Origin: Candidatus Kuenenia stuttgartensis
GTDB taxonomy: Bacteria; Planctomycetota; UBA11346
DNA: 38,676 nucleotides
Direction: 5' to 3'
Assembly: GCA_945876185.1 (NCBI GenBank)
Contig: CAMCMZ010000034.1
Location: forward strand, 1 to 38,676
The stretch's first letter is position 1; each line of letters begins with the position of its first letter. Shown here one piece after another: positions 1-8,869 of the stretch. Under the pieces are notes generated by a model that ran no database searches, was not told where the DNA came from, and worked only from the letters and a program-made list of their open reading frames with translations. Made by a program: the position numbers and the translations under genes.

Positions 1-127
1 TCGTTCGCCAACCCAGGCTTCGACCGTTCGGTTACCCGATACGATCGCCAAGTCAGCTACATGTTGCAGGCTTTTACATGGTCGATCCTTTCAATCGACA
101 AGGTTGGTCAGGCTTGGCCTGACGCAC

Positions 128-259
128 CAAAGAGCACAAAGGTCACAAAGTTCGGATCATTTATAACGGATTGCCGCAGGTGAACGCGCTGGCTAAACGG
201 TTGACACCCTGCTCATGAACCACGCGACAGTCACCCTTTTGTGACCTTTGTGCTCTTTG
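128..259. repeat. 22-bp inverted repeat pair, CACAAAG-type
   Basis: Bases 128-149 and 238-259 are perfect reverse complements (22 of 22), separated by 88 bp. The arms have a 'cacaaaggtcacaaag' core. Short intergenic sequences of this flavour occur in many bacterial genomes and give spurious His-Lys-rich peptides when translated. The pair lies just beyond the 3' end of the ThrH-like gene. I see no gene in bases 1-296. The pair could form a long stem in RNA or mark the ends of a small mobile or palindromic element; which is not decidable here. Confidence 0.75.
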
Positions 260-296
260 TGGCCAACTCTTTCGAATTGCCCTGGCCAACCAGGCT

Positions 297-1043
297 TCAG
301 CGGGACAAGAACGTCTCGACCAGCCCGCGCAGCGCGACGTGGTCCTGCACCACCGGGTACTGCGGGAAGTCGCGCATCACGGCGGCTGACGGCCGGAAAA
401 GGATGCCCTGGTCCGCGACGCCGAGCATTGAGGTGTCGTTGTACGAATCCCCCACCGCGAGGACGCGGAAGTTGAGCGCCCGGAGCGCCTCGACTGCGCT
501 GCGCTTCTGGTCCGGCAGGCGCAGGCGCCAGCCGGTGATGCGTCCGTTGTCGTCGACCTCTAGGGTGTGGCAGAACAACGTCGGGCGGCCGAGCTTCGCC
601 ATGAGCGGGCCGGCGAATTGGTAGAACGTGTCGCTGAGGATGATGCCCTGGGTGTGGCCGCGCAGCCATTCCAGGAAATCCGCCGCGCCTGGCAACGGAT
701 CAAGGGTGCCGATGACCTCCTGGATCAGCGGCAGGCGGATGCCCTCGCGATCGAGGATGTCGAGGCGGTAGCGCATCAGTTTGTTGTAGTCCGGCTCGTC
801 GCGGGTGGTGCGGCGCAGTTCGGGCAGGCCGGTGCGCTCGGCGACGTTGATCCAGATCTCGGGCACCAGGACGCCTTCGAGATCCATGGCGATGACGGCG
901 GGGGTGATGGCGGGCTCCTCGGTCGGGTCACGACGCCGCCACGGGCCGGCGCGAGGCGCGGATGCTCTCCAACGATCGTCGTGCGCAACTGCCCGCACCA
1001 CCTGCGCCCACGCCGGGATGGTTCGCATTGACTTGGAGGACAC
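297..1043 (-). CDS. thrH: ThrH-like HAD phosphatase (phosphoserine phosphatase / homoserine phosphotransferase)
   Basis: Haloacid dehalogenase-superfamily enzyme that closely follows Pseudomonas ThrH, which dephosphorylates phosphoserine and can transfer the phosphate to homoserine in the cytoplasm. Visible motifs are the nucleophile block [12 protein letters not shown] (HAD motif I), ILSDTFY (motif II), the basic segment LPDQKR, and [10 protein letters not shown] (motif IV). The family starts only a few residues before the DLEG block and is about 200 aa long, so the ~45 residues before it here are probably not all translated. The only in-frame ATG near the expected start is the M of MDLEG at 887, which would clip strand 1. 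The ATG at 1043 is kept as the outer limit and the start is uncertain. The gene diverges from the GntR-type regulator, with 48 bp between the two outer starts. Family assignment is strong; substrate is inferred. Confidence 0.88.
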   Translation of the reverse strand: MSSKSMRTIPAWAQVVRAVAHDDRWRASAPRAGPWRRRDPTEEPAITPAVIAMDLEGVLVPEIWINVAERTGLPELRRTTRDEPDYNKLMRYRLDILDREGIRLPLIQEVIGTLDPLPGAADFLEWLRGHTQGIILSDTFYQFAGPLMAKLGRPTLFCHTLEVDDNGRITGWRLRLPDQKRSAVEALRALNFRVLAVGDSYNDTSMLGVADQGILFRPSAAVMRDFPQYPVVQDHVALRGLVETFLSR

Positions 1044-1091
1044 AGGTCGTGTGATCCGAACGATGCCCGGTTCACCAGTCCAGGAGCGCCC

Positions 1092-2117
1092 ATGAAGGAA
1101 AAAGCCAGCCAGGAAGAGATCTACCGCATCATGCGGTCGGACATCGAGGCCGGCAGCTACCCGGCGTCAAGCCGGCTGCCCTCGGTCAGAACCTTGGCCA
1201 AGCGCTTTTCCGCCAGCCCGAATACGATCAGCAAGGTGGTGTCGCGCCTGATGGAATCGGGCCTGTGCACCGCGCGGCGCGGTGTCGGCCTGTTCGTGCG
1301 CTCGCTGCCCAACCGCAAGCTGACCCTGCTCGTCGGCTCGACCAGCCCGACGCCCAAAGACGACTTCTACGGTCAGGTCGAACAGCGTATCGCTGAACGC
1401 TGCCAGGCCGACGGCATCGAGATCGAACGCTATTTCATCCAGGCCGGCGATCCGCCCTACGGCCCCGATGTCGACCGCATCCGCAAGCCGGGCCGGGTCA
1501 TCCTGTGCATCGGCCTGACCCACGAACCGCACCTGAAGCAACTGTCCGACCTGCGCCGCCCGATGCTGGTCCTGGGCTGTGCGCCCAGCCGCTGCAACGC
1601 CTCATCCATCGTGCCCAACAGCTACCGCTCCGGCTACCTCGCCGCGCGACACCTCATCCGCAAGGGTTGCCGCCGCATCGCCTTCATCGGCCGCGTGCGC
1701 GAAGTGCGCGGCGTCACCCTGCCCGAGGCCGAGTCGCTGAAGGAACTCGCCGGCATGCAGTGCGCCTTCATGGAGGACACCCTGCCCATCCATGCCGAAC
1801 TCATCTTCAACGACATCAGCCAGGTGCCGGCCCGCGCCGCCCAACTCAAAGAACTGCCCGACGCCCTGATCATGCCCGATTCCAACGGCGTCGAAGCCGT
1901 GCAGGCGATCAAGGCCCTCGGCGGCAAGCTGGAGCGCGTAGTGATCGGCGACGACCGCCTGCTCGAGATGACCCGCCGCCCCGCCGCCATCGTCGTCCGC
2001 CGCGACGATCTGGTCGAACTCGCGCTGATGGAACTTCACCGCCTGCTGGATGAGCAGAGCAAGTCGCACCGCTCGCTGATGGTCGACGGCGACATGCACG
2101 ATTCCGCCCTGGTGTGA
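1092..2117 (+). CDS. GntR-family transcriptional regulator with LacI-type effector domain
   Basis: 341-aa DNA-binding regulator. Residues ~8-70 form a GntR winged helix: [20 protein letters not shown], then the wing segment RRGVGLFV. Residues ~77-330 resemble the periplasmic-binding-protein-like sensor of LacI/GalR regulators, with [20 protein letters not shown] typical of the region that holds the sugar. This hybrid architecture is common in PVC bacteria and usually controls carbohydrate use. The start is supported by AGGAG at 1082-1086, five bases before the ATG. It is divergent from the ThrH-like gene, so the short shared gap probably carries both promoters and an operator. The effector cannot be read from sequence. 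The gene is followed by repeats, not by an operon partner. Confidence 0.88.
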   Translation: MKEKASQEEIYRIMRSDIEAGSYPASSRLPSVRTLAKRFSASPNTISKVVSRLMESGLCTARRGVGLFVRSLPNRKLTLLVGSTSPTPKDDFYGQVEQRIAERCQADGIEIERYFIQAGDPPYGPDVDRIRKPGRVILCIGLTHEPHLKQLSDLRRPMLVLGCAPSRCNASSIVPNSYRSGYLAARHLIRKGCRRIAFIGRVREVRGVTLPEAESLKELAGMQCAFMEDTLPIHAELIFNDISQVPARAAQLKELPDALIMPDSNGVEAVQAIKALGGKLERVVIGDDRLLEMTRRPAAIVVRRDDLVELALMELHRLLDEQSKSHRSLMVDGDMHDSALV

Positions 2118-2173
2118 CCCGAGCCCGTGGTCAAGCCTTGGCGCTGGTGGAAAACGAGTGACTTGGTGTAAGC

Positions 2174-2220
2174 AGCGAAGCGGCCCAATCGCCGGACAGC
2201 CAGCTGTCCTGATTTTCGGA
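2174..2220. repeat. Dispersed repeat, 'aagcggcccaat' family, copy 1
   Basis: This stretch matches 11652-11690: both read aagcggcccaat(c/g)gccggaca, then a short palindrome (ggacag/ctgtcc here) and then tgtcct-attttc-like sequence. It is intergenic in both places. It sits directly upstream of the palindromic triplet at 2229-2319. Function unknown. Confidence 0.6.
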
Positions 2221-2228
2221 CTGGGTTG

Positions 2229-2319
2229 CGCGTCCCGTAGGGACGCAGTGACATGAGCCCGAGGTTTCAACCCCGGGAACCAGTCGTTTATTACGGATTT
2301 CGCGTCCTGTAGGGACGCG
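2229..2319 (+). repeat. Palindromic triplet repeat (hairpin A - hairpin B - hairpin A'), copy 1
   Basis: Three hairpins lie in fixed order: gcgtcccgtagggacgc (2230-2246), cccgaggtttcaaccccggg (2258-2277) and gcgtcctgtagggacgc (2302-2318). The same A-B-A' order recurs at 25919-26002 (reverse orientation) and 26263-26345. The outer hairpins carry the core gtcc(c/t)gtagggac and the inner one ggtttcaacccc. Such units are known as noise repeats in PVC genomes. With the preceding repeat this accounts for most of the 271-bp gap at 2118-2388, in which I see no gene. Confidence 0.8.
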
Positions 2320-2388
2320 ATGATGGTTGATGATTGCTCAACGGGCCTGGTCCAGCCGCAGGGCTGAGTAGTTACGCGATTTTTAGTT

Positions 2389-3528
2389 TCACTCCGCCGG
2401 CTTGACGTCCTTGGCTTCTGGCTTCCAACCGTCGAGCTTGGCCATCAGCGTCCACCAGGCCTGGGCCAGGTGTTCGCGGCCGGCCGGATTGAGATCGGAG
2501 CGGCTGGCCGGTTCCTTCCAGCCCTTGGCCAGGGACTCGCCCTGGTCGTCATAGGCCAGGCGACCGTCGGGACCGTGGCTTTGCAAAGCGGCGACATCGA
2601 AGAGCGGCTTGCCCTTGGCGGCGCAGTACTGCCGCACCTGCAGGTTGAACCAGGAGCGCTGCATGTTGTCGGACTCGGTGATCGGCATGGTCGCCCAGAC
2701 CACCTTGGTCTTGGGGCTGGACTTCTCGATCGCCTCCAGGCCATCGCGGTACTTGGCGAAAGCGACGCGGGGATCACGCGGCCAGGCACCAGCCGAGGCC
2801 ACCCCACCGGCCGGGGCCGCAGCCGAACCGCCACCGGATTCCGGCGTCGCGAGCCCGATCGGCAGGCGCACCGTGGTGCTCACGTGATCGACCATGACGT
2901 TGGGCAGTTCGAGGGGATAGGTGGTCTGGTAGGCGGCGCCGCCGAGGGTTCCGCCGCCACCGCCGATGAAGCGCCAGGCGATCAGGGTCTCGACGTAGAC
3001 TCCCTGGAGATTGGTCGAGGTGAAACGCACATCCATGGTCGACGAGAACTGGGTGTAGCCCGACTCGACACGCCGGCCGCTGGGCAGGTCGTTGGGGTCG
3101 AGCGCCACCATCGCCGCCTGGACGTTTTCGCCCAGGTGGTAAAGGCCAACGGCGGTCTGGAAGTCGCTGACCCGGCTCTGCGTGTCGTTCTTGCCGACTG
3201 GATAGCCGCCGACGCCACCCTCGGCGAACCAGTCCTTGCTCGGCCGCACCCCGGAGCGCAGCGCGAAACGCGGATCCCGTTCACCGTATTCCTTCAAGGC
3301 GGTGACCAGGGTGGCGTTGGAACTGGGATGGGCGATCGCGATCGGACGCAGGCGGACGCGTTCGACCACCGCCGCAGGCAGGTCATCCGCTGCGGACACG
3401 GACTGATGGTCGACATAGACCAGGATCGGAGCGGCCTGATCCGCGACGACCTTCTGGTCCGCCGCAACCAGGGTGGCGAGCATGGCAGCAATGGCCGGAA
3501 CGATCAGAAGGCGAGATGAGGTGCTCAT
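2389..3528 (-). CDS. SGNH-hydrolase-like exported protein with embedded secretin-like segment
   Basis: 379 aa with an N-terminal signal peptide (residues 1-23, ending LVAAD). Residues ~33-145 and ~250-368 read like the two halves of a planctomycetal SGNH/GDSL family: ILVYVDHQS near the start, KVVWATMPITESDN, then GKPLFDVAALQSHGPDG. The usual C-terminal D-x-x-H-L-N reads SRSDLN, so the catalytic His appears missing and activity is doubtful. Between the halves, residues ~157-232 (about 2833-3060) match the barrel end of the secretin at 8866-11334 in order and spacing: TMDV, LQG, ETLIAWRF, a Gly run, LELPNV, TTVRLP. This looks like a genuine fusion. It lies 221 bp behind the secretin operon with a hairpin between, so it may have its own promoter. 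Confidence 0.7.
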   Translation of the reverse strand: MSTSSRLLIVPAIAAMLATLVAADQKVVADQAAPILVYVDHQSVSAADDLPAAVVERVRLRPIAIAHPSSNATLVTALKEYGERDPRFALRSGVRPSKDWFAEGGVGGYPVGKNDTQSRVSDFQTAVGLYHLGENVQAAMVALDPNDLPSGRRVESGYTQFSSTMDVRFTSTNLQGVYVETLIAWRFIGGGGGTLGGAAYQTTYPLELPNVMVDHVSTTVRLPIGLATPESGGGSAAAPAGGVASAGAWPRDPRVAFAKYRDGLEAIEKSSPKTKVVWATMPITESDNMQRSWFNLQVRQYCAAKGKPLFDVAALQSHGPDGRLAYDDQGESLAKGWKEPASRSDLNPAGREHLAQAWWTLMAKLDGWKPEAKDVKPAE

Positions 3529-3681
3529 GGGGTGGCCCTTTGCGTGCAGAGGATGAGGCTGTTTTGGTCGAGGCTGGGGTGGGAGCGTCGGGAATCGGCT
3601 GGGGCGTCAGTTGCTCTGAGAGGAATCTACCACCGGTGCAAGCGGGTACCGCCTGAAGATCCCCGCCACGTGCCGCAGCGA

Positions 3682-3713
3682 CCCCCGGGGTGTCTCAATT
3701 TGAGACCGGGGGG
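3682..3713 (-). terminator. Hairpin behind the secretin operon
   Basis: On the minus strand, 37 to 68 bases past the stop of the last secretin gene, there is a strong palindrome: inner arms gtctca (3692-3697) and tgagac (3701-3706) around a 3-base loop, with outer CCCCCG / CGGGGG pairing across a 4-base bulge. There is no T run after it, so it is either a Rho-type or processing hairpin or a weak terminator. It separates the secretin transcript from the SGNH-like gene. Confidence 0.5.
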
Positions 3714-3749
3714 CGGTCGGCGCATTCGCGTACGGGCAGGCGGCGACGA

Positions 3750-6416
3750 TCACAAGCTGTTCTCGATCTCGTCGAACAGGATGAGGTCGCCACGGACCAC
3801 GATCATGGTCTTGAGCTCGGTGTCCTGCCGGCCGTTGGTGCTAAACAGTCGTCCCAGGAAGGGGATATGGCTCAGGAACGGGATGCCGGAATGGGACCGG
3901 GCGCTTTCCCCGTTGGTCATCCCGGCCAGGACCAGGCTGCCGCCATCGGGAATGGTGACCGAGGTGCGCACCGCATGGTAGAGCATCTCGGGCATCAGCA
4001 GTGGTGATTCCAGGGCCACTGCGGCACCTGCGCTCACGGTGGCGCCACCTGGGAACGGGTTGCTGGGGTCGATCGGGGAACCGAAGCGGCGCCACTGCTT
4101 CACCTGCGAGTTGGTCGGGCGCATGGTCAAGGTGATGTATTTGTTGTCGGCCGAGGCGATGCCCTGCACGTCGAGCACGGTGCCGTAGTTCAGGGTCTGC
4201 ACGACCGGCTGATATTGGCCCTGGACGATGTCGTAGTCGACGATGTAGGCCTGCTGGTTCATGTGCAGGACGTGGGCCTGCTGGCCATTGTAGATCGTGA
4301 CCGATGGTTCCCAGATGACGTTGCCACGGCGCTCCTTTTCGACTGCCGTGATGATTGCGCTGGCATACAGATTGGTCTTGGTGTTCCACCACTGGGTCTG
4401 GAACCGCATGCCATCGTTCGGGCCGGGCCGGGGCAACGAGTTGGAGGTGCTGTACGGCTGAAGCTGGCTGTTCAGGGCGGCGGCGGTCAGCAACTGGGTA
4501 CCGGGATCGCCGAAATAGCCGCCGATGTTGGCCGGCTGGCCGGCGTTGGGCGGGATGCCGCCAGAGGTGCCGATGCCGGGCAGCGGCATGCCGCCGTCGT
4601 TAGGCCCGCTGGCACGCGGGTTGCCGGTGTAGTTGTTCCAGTTCACCCCGATCTCTTCCAGGGCGGAGTTCTCGATGGTCAGGAACTTGCACGAGATGTG
4701 GATCTGCTTGCCGCGCTGATTGCGCAGGTTGCGCAGCAGTTCCGCGACCTGCTTGTGCACCTCGGGGGTATGGGTGATCGACAGCGAACCCTGGCATTCC
4801 GACGGCGCGGCGACCCCTGGCGTGGTCCAGGAACCGACCGCGACGACCTTCTGGATGATCTCGGCGAACTCGTTGGCGGCGACGGGCGGCGTGGAATCAA
4901 GGGGCGGCAACGGCTTGGCACCAGCACCGCCCGGTTCGGGCATTTCCAGCTCGGGGCCGGGGAAGCTCGGGGTGGTGTGGGTCAGGTCGCGGATGTCGTA
5001 GAGCTTGGTGACCACCCCGCCCTTGGTGCCTTCGGCGTCAGAGATCCAGATCGCCTCATCGCGGAAGGAATAGCGCAGATTGGTCTGCTTCATCACGAAA
5101 TCGAGGACGAAGCGCAGCTTCATCTTGTTGAGTTTCGGCAGGCTGACGGTGGGCGGAGTCTTCGCCAGCACCTTGGGATCCAGGATGAAGTTCACCGCGC
5201 TGATCTTGCGCAGGAAGTCGACGACTTCTTCAAGAGCGCGGTCTTCGAGGTCGACCGAGATCTCTTGTTCGAGGCGGTTCTCGATCGCCTTGACCCAGGG
5301 TTTCTCGGCTTCGTTGTCCTCGCCCGAGGTGCCCTGGCTGCCGGCCGAAGCGGTCACGGCGGGATCGCTGAAGAAGCGCACGATCTCGATCTGCGGGATC
5401 ATGTCCCGGCGGATGCGCTCGCTGAGCTGCTTATGTTCCTCGTCCCAGCGCTCGGCGGTGACCTGGCGCAGGTAGGCGTGGCGCTCGCGCCGGCACTGGG
5501 CGAGCAGTTCGCTACCGCGCATTTCAGCCCGGTTGATCTTGAGCACCTGTTCGCAGAGCAGGATGGCCTGGTCGTAGTCGCGGCGCTGGCGCGCCCGCTC
5601 AGCCCGGGTCAACATGGCCGCGATCTGCTCGCGCTCCATGACCACCGCGCGGTCGCGCAGGCTGCGGCCGCGATCAGCAGCGAGACGGTTCTTCCGCGCC
5701 TGTTCGACCTGCTCCGCCTTGATCCGGCGCTGGCGCGCCTCGTTGGCCAGACCCGAGGCCAGACGCAGGCGGGTTTCGCGGTCGGGGGTGGCGAAGGGCA
5801 GGCATTGCAGACGGATCTCGGCCATTTGGAAGGACTGCTCGGCCTCGAGGAATTCCCCGGCCTCCAGGCGCTTCTTACCCTGGTCGACAAGCGCGGAGGC
5901 CTCTTGCGACAGCATCTGCTGCTTCACTTCCAGATCGCCGGCAGCGCGTTCACCTGCCAACGAACCCGGATCATTGATGGTGCCGGCCATGGCGCGGACT
6001 TCGTTCAGCAGCTTGCGGTACTGCTGGTTGTCGGGTTGGTAGTCGCTGGCCTTGGCAAGATGCCCGATCGCCACGTCGAGCTTGCCGGCGTCGCGCGCCT
6101 TCACGCCCTGGTCGAAGTGGTACGACGCGAGAACCTCGCGCTGGCTGAGCAGAGCCTTCTGCTGCGCCTCGTTGTCCACCGGTGCAGGGGCGGGGGCAGG
6201 CGTCGGCGCCGCGGCCGTGGCGGGCATCGGCACGGCCGCAGGCGCGTCCTCCTTGCCACGCACCGGGGCCGGTTCGCTCTCTCCGGCGTAGCCGGCACAG
6301 GCGAGGGCCAGCAGGGTCAGGGACAGGGCGAGCCTGCGCGGCTGACTGGCGGAAACCGGGCCGGCGGAGGCGGGGCCGGTAGCGGCGGAATTGGTGCGGA
6401 TGATGGTCGTGCTCAC
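3750..6416 (-). CDS. TPR-secretin family outer-membrane protein 1 (third gene of secretin operon)
   Basis: 888 aa. Residues 1-44 hold an extended N-terminus and a signal peptide (RRLALSLTLLALACAGYAG). A TPR-like segment follows (~95-145, FDQGVKARDAGKLDVAIGHL), then a long Arg/Glu/Gln-rich helical region. A short STN/N0-like domain contains ISVDLEDRALEEVVDFLRK and NFILDPKV. Then come the conserved YDIRDL...FPGPELE linker, an N-domain and a C-terminal secretin barrel ending in SGIPFLSHIPFLGRLFS (~843-859), the classic secretin signature. Secretins form ring-shaped outer-membrane channels for type II/III secretion, type IV pili or phage release. Its start overlaps the stop of secretin 2 by 4 bp (ATGA). 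No secretion ATPase, pilin or inner-membrane partner is in the window, so the exported substrate is unknown. Confidence 0.9.
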   Translation of the reverse strand: MSTTIIRTNSAATGPASAGPVSASQPRRLALSLTLLALACAGYAGESEPAPVRGKEDAPAAVPMPATAAAPTPAPAPAPVDNEAQQKALLSQREVLASYHFDQGVKARDAGKLDVAIGHLAKASDYQPDNQQYRKLLNEVRAMAGTINDPGSLAGERAAGDLEVKQQMLSQEASALVDQGKKRLEAGEFLEAEQSFQMAEIRLQCLPFATPDRETRLRLASGLANEARQRRIKAEQVEQARKNRLAADRGRSLRDRAVVMEREQIAAMLTRAERARQRRDYDQAILLCEQVLKINRAEMRGSELLAQCRRERHAYLRQVTAERWDEEHKQLSERIRRDMIPQIEIVRFFSDPAVTASAGSQGTSGEDNEAEKPWVKAIENRLEQEISVDLEDRALEEVVDFLRKISAVNFILDPKVLAKTPPTVSLPKLNKMKLRFVLDFVMKQTNLRYSFRDEAIWISDAEGTKGGVVTKLYDIRDLTHTTPSFPGPELEMPEPGGAGAKPLPPLDSTPPVAANEFAEIIQKVVAVGSWTTPGVAAPSECQGSLSITHTPEVHKQVAELLRNLRNQRGKQIHISCKFLTIENSALEEIGVNWNNYTGNPRASGPNDGGMPLPGIGTSGGIPPNAGQPANIGGYFGDPGTQLLTAAALNSQLQPYSTSNSLPRPGPNDGMRFQTQWWNTKTNLYASAIITAVEKERRGNVIWEPSVTIYNGQQAHVLHMNQQAYIVDYDIVQGQYQPVVQTLNYGTVLDVQGIASADNKYITLTMRPTNSQVKQWRRFGSPIDPSNPFPGGATVSAGAAVALESPLLMPEMLYHAVRTSVTIPDGGSLVLAGMTNGESARSHSGIPFLSHIPFLGRLFSTNGRQDTELKTMIVVRGDLILFDEIENSL

Positions 6417-8869
6417 AGTCTGGCCTCCAGAGCGTTGAAGTCGATCACGGCGACTGACGCCGTGAGGAAGGTCTTGGTACGATTCGAATAGCGTCCGCGC
6501 TGGCCGAACAGGCGGCCAAGGAAGGGAATGCTCCCCAGCACCGGGACTCGGGTCGCCGCCTGCTGTTCGACGGTGTTGCCGAAGCCGCTGATGATCAGCG
6601 AACTGCCATCGGCGATCTTGGCCGTGGTGCGGGCGCTGCGCCGGCTGACGTTGACCAGGTCGATCGGGAAGGTGCGGCCCGGTTCGATGAAAGCCCCATC
6701 GCCATCACCTTTGCCATCACCGCCTCGGCCGGGCAGGATGCGCGGGGCGATCAGGACCTCATTGAAGTTGGTCGCGCTGCTGAGCATCGGATCGAGGTCG
6801 AGGGTGACCGAGCGCCGATCGGCGCTGACATAGGGCTGCACGTCGAGGGTGAACCCGGTGTTGAGCACTGCGATCTTGGGATCGAAGTTGCCGCCGACGA
6901 CATCGTAGCCTTGGATGTACGAGAACTGGCTCAGGAACTGGCAGTTGGCGCGCACCCCGTTGAGGGTGACCACGCTGGTCGCGGCGAGCACCCGGCCCTG
7001 GCCGGACTGTTCGATCGCAGTCAGCACCGGGTACAGGTTGGCCGAACGCAGCAGGCTGAGGCTCAGGTTGAGCCCGGCGCCCGCATTGGGCTGCTGCACC
7101 GCCACCGCCGGAAGCTGGTTCCAGGTAGATGCAGTGGTGTAGCTCGTGTTGTTGAAGCGTTCTAGGCCGTGGTTCTGCGACTGGAGGAGCGAATTCTGGG
7201 TGTTCCACTGCACCCCGATCTGTTCCAGGTAGCCGTCGTTGATGGACAGCCAATGCAGGTCGACCTTGACCAAGAGACTGCGGGAACGCTCCTGGGCGCG
7301 CAGGTATTCGAGAACCTGGCGCTGGGTGTCGGCCGGCGCGGTGACCACCAGGCGGTTGCCGGTGACCACGGCGAGCCCATTCGCGGGATTGGCCCAGATG
7401 GTCGGGGTGATGATCTTCTTGATGGTCTCGACCAGGTCATTGGCGGTCGCGCCTGGCGCCGGAGCGGCCGGTGCGGCAGCGGCGGCGCCACCAGCGCCAC
7501 CAGCGCCACCGAGGCCGGCGAGGCCGACCTCGCGCCCTGGGAAGTCGCGCGCCTGGAAGAGCGCGGCGGTGGCATCGTAGATGCGCACCAACGGCGGTTC
7601 GCTGACCTTGCCGCCGATCGCGATCGCGCCGTCGGCGATGATCCAGCTGGTATCCATCAGCCGGGTGATCCAGTTGAGCGCGCTCTCGAAGGTGACGCCG
7701 CTGGCCTTGAGGGTGACCGGACGCTCGCCGGCGGCCATGACCTCGGGGTCGATGATCAGGTTGACGCCAGCCTGGCGCGCGAGCTGGTTCAGCACCTCGA
7801 CGCCGTTCTGCGCGTTGACATCCAGGCTGATCCGGGTCACCAGATGGCCGAGGATGGCTTCCTTCCAGGCCGGGACGGCGGGGATGAGATCCAGCTCGTT
7901 GGTGCCGCCGACGTGCCGGTCGCGCCAGTCCTGCGGGTACTGCGGCATGCCGTTCTGACCGGTCGGGATCAGGCTGCGTTCGATCCGTTCAGCGATCTCT
8001 TGGCGCACCTCGCGCGAGCGTTCCTTGAGATCGAGGCGGCGGCGTTCGTGCACTGCCGCCAACAGTTCGTTGTTGAGATCCTCGGCGACTTTTTCGCCTG
8101 GGTAATCGCTGACCAGCCGCCGCGCATGGGCGAGTGCGAGTTCGAGGTGGCCGTGGTCGCGCACCGCGCGGATGCGCGCCAGGCGTTCGAGCAGGATCGA
8201 GCGCGCCCCGGCCGTGTCGCGGCCGCGCTCGTCCGATGCCGCTTGGGCCGCTTGCGCCCGGTCGACGGTCGCACCCACGGTTGCGCCAGCGGTTTCGGCC
8301 CGGCGGTAGTCGACCAGCCGGCGTTCGATCTCGGCGCCCATGTCCCGCAACCGGCCTTGGCGGTCGAGACCGATGATCCGGGTCCGTGCGGCGTCGAGCA
8401 CATCAATCGCCTCGCGCCAGCGTTTCGCGGCGGAGAGCGCATCCGCCTGGGCCAGCGCGAGGCGGGTTTCGGATTCGCGCTGGCCTTCCAGGTCCGCTGG
8501 CAGGGCCGCTGGCAGTCCCGCAGGATCGGCGGCCGCCGCCTGCCGCCCGGCCAGGATGGCCTCCACCGAACTGAGTCCGGTCCGTGCCTCGGCCAGGCCG
8601 GGGTCCAGCGCGAGAGCGCTGCGGTACAAGGTCCGGGCGCGATCAAACTCGCCGGCACTGACCGCTGTGGCGGCCTCGGACGCGAAGGCGCGCGCCCGGG
8701 CGGCGGCCTGTTGCTGCGCGGCCTTTTGGTCGGCCGAGGTGTCGGCCGGAGGAACACCATCGGCCGCAGGCAGCGCGCAGGCGATCGCCAGCAGGCCGGG
8801 CACAAGTACCCGACCGCCAACTGACCGCCGACGCACGCCGGCCGCAAAGATGTCCCCCCCTGATGTCAC
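6413..8869 (-). CDS. TPR-secretin family outer-membrane protein 2 (second gene of secretin operon)
   Basis: 818 aa. The signal peptide lies in the first ~38 residues (VLVPGLLAIACALPAADG). A TPR pair follows (AVSAGEFDRARTLYRSALAL), then a charged helical region, then the STN/N0-like block ISLDVNAQNGVEVLNQLARQ with NLIIDPEVMA. The linker YDATAALFQARDFPGREVG is followed by a Gly/Ala/Pro stretch. The barrel ends in TRVPVLGSIPFLGRLFG, the secretin signature. Architecture is the same as in its two neighbours, but sequence has diverged, which suggests old paralogues rather than a recent duplication. It overlaps its upstream neighbour by 4 bp (8866-8869) and its downstream neighbour by 4 bp (6413-6416), so the three are translationally coupled and probably made in similar amounts. 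Confidence 0.9.
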   Translation of the reverse strand: MTSGGDIFAAGVRRRSVGGRVLVPGLLAIACALPAADGVPPADTSADQKAAQQQAAARARAFASEAATAVSAGEFDRARTLYRSALALDPGLAEARTGLSSVEAILAGRQAAAADPAGLPAALPADLEGQRESETRLALAQADALSAAKRWREAIDVLDAARTRIIGLDRQGRLRDMGAEIERRLVDYRRAETAGATVGATVDRAQAAQAASDERGRDTAGARSILLERLARIRAVRDHGHLELALAHARRLVSDYPGEKVAEDLNNELLAAVHERRRLDLKERSREVRQEIAERIERSLIPTGQNGMPQYPQDWRDRHVGGTNELDLIPAVPAWKEAILGHLVTRISLDVNAQNGVEVLNQLARQAGVNLIIDPEVMAAGERPVTLKASGVTFESALNWITRLMDTSWIIADGAIAIGGKVSEPPLVRIYDATAALFQARDFPGREVGLAGLGGAGGAGGAAAAAPAAPAPGATANDLVETIKKIITPTIWANPANGLAVVTGNRLVVTAPADTQRQVLEYLRAQERSRSLLVKVDLHWLSINDGYLEQIGVQWNTQNSLLQSQNHGLERFNNTSYTTASTWNQLPAVAVQQPNAGAGLNLSLSLLRSANLYPVLTAIEQSGQGRVLAATSVVTLNGVRANCQFLSQFSYIQGYDVVGGNFDPKIAVLNTGFTLDVQPYVSADRRSVTLDLDPMLSSATNFNEVLIAPRILPGRGGDGKGDGDGAFIEPGRTFPIDLVNVSRRSARTTAKIADGSSLIISGFGNTVEQQAATRVPVLGSIPFLGRLFGQRGRYSNRTKTFLTASVAVIDFNALEARL

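Noticed and set aside
193..669. Possible protein with a His-Lys-rich (HKEHKGHK) stretch
   Set aside because: That peptide comes from the CACAAAG-type repeat, and the frame lies across the ThrH-like gene in another phase.
4215..6491. Long plus-strand open frame (758 codons) opposite secretin 1
   Set aside because: Antisense shadow created by GC-rich codon bias; no domains, no ribosome site, and the minus-strand protein has clear family motifs.
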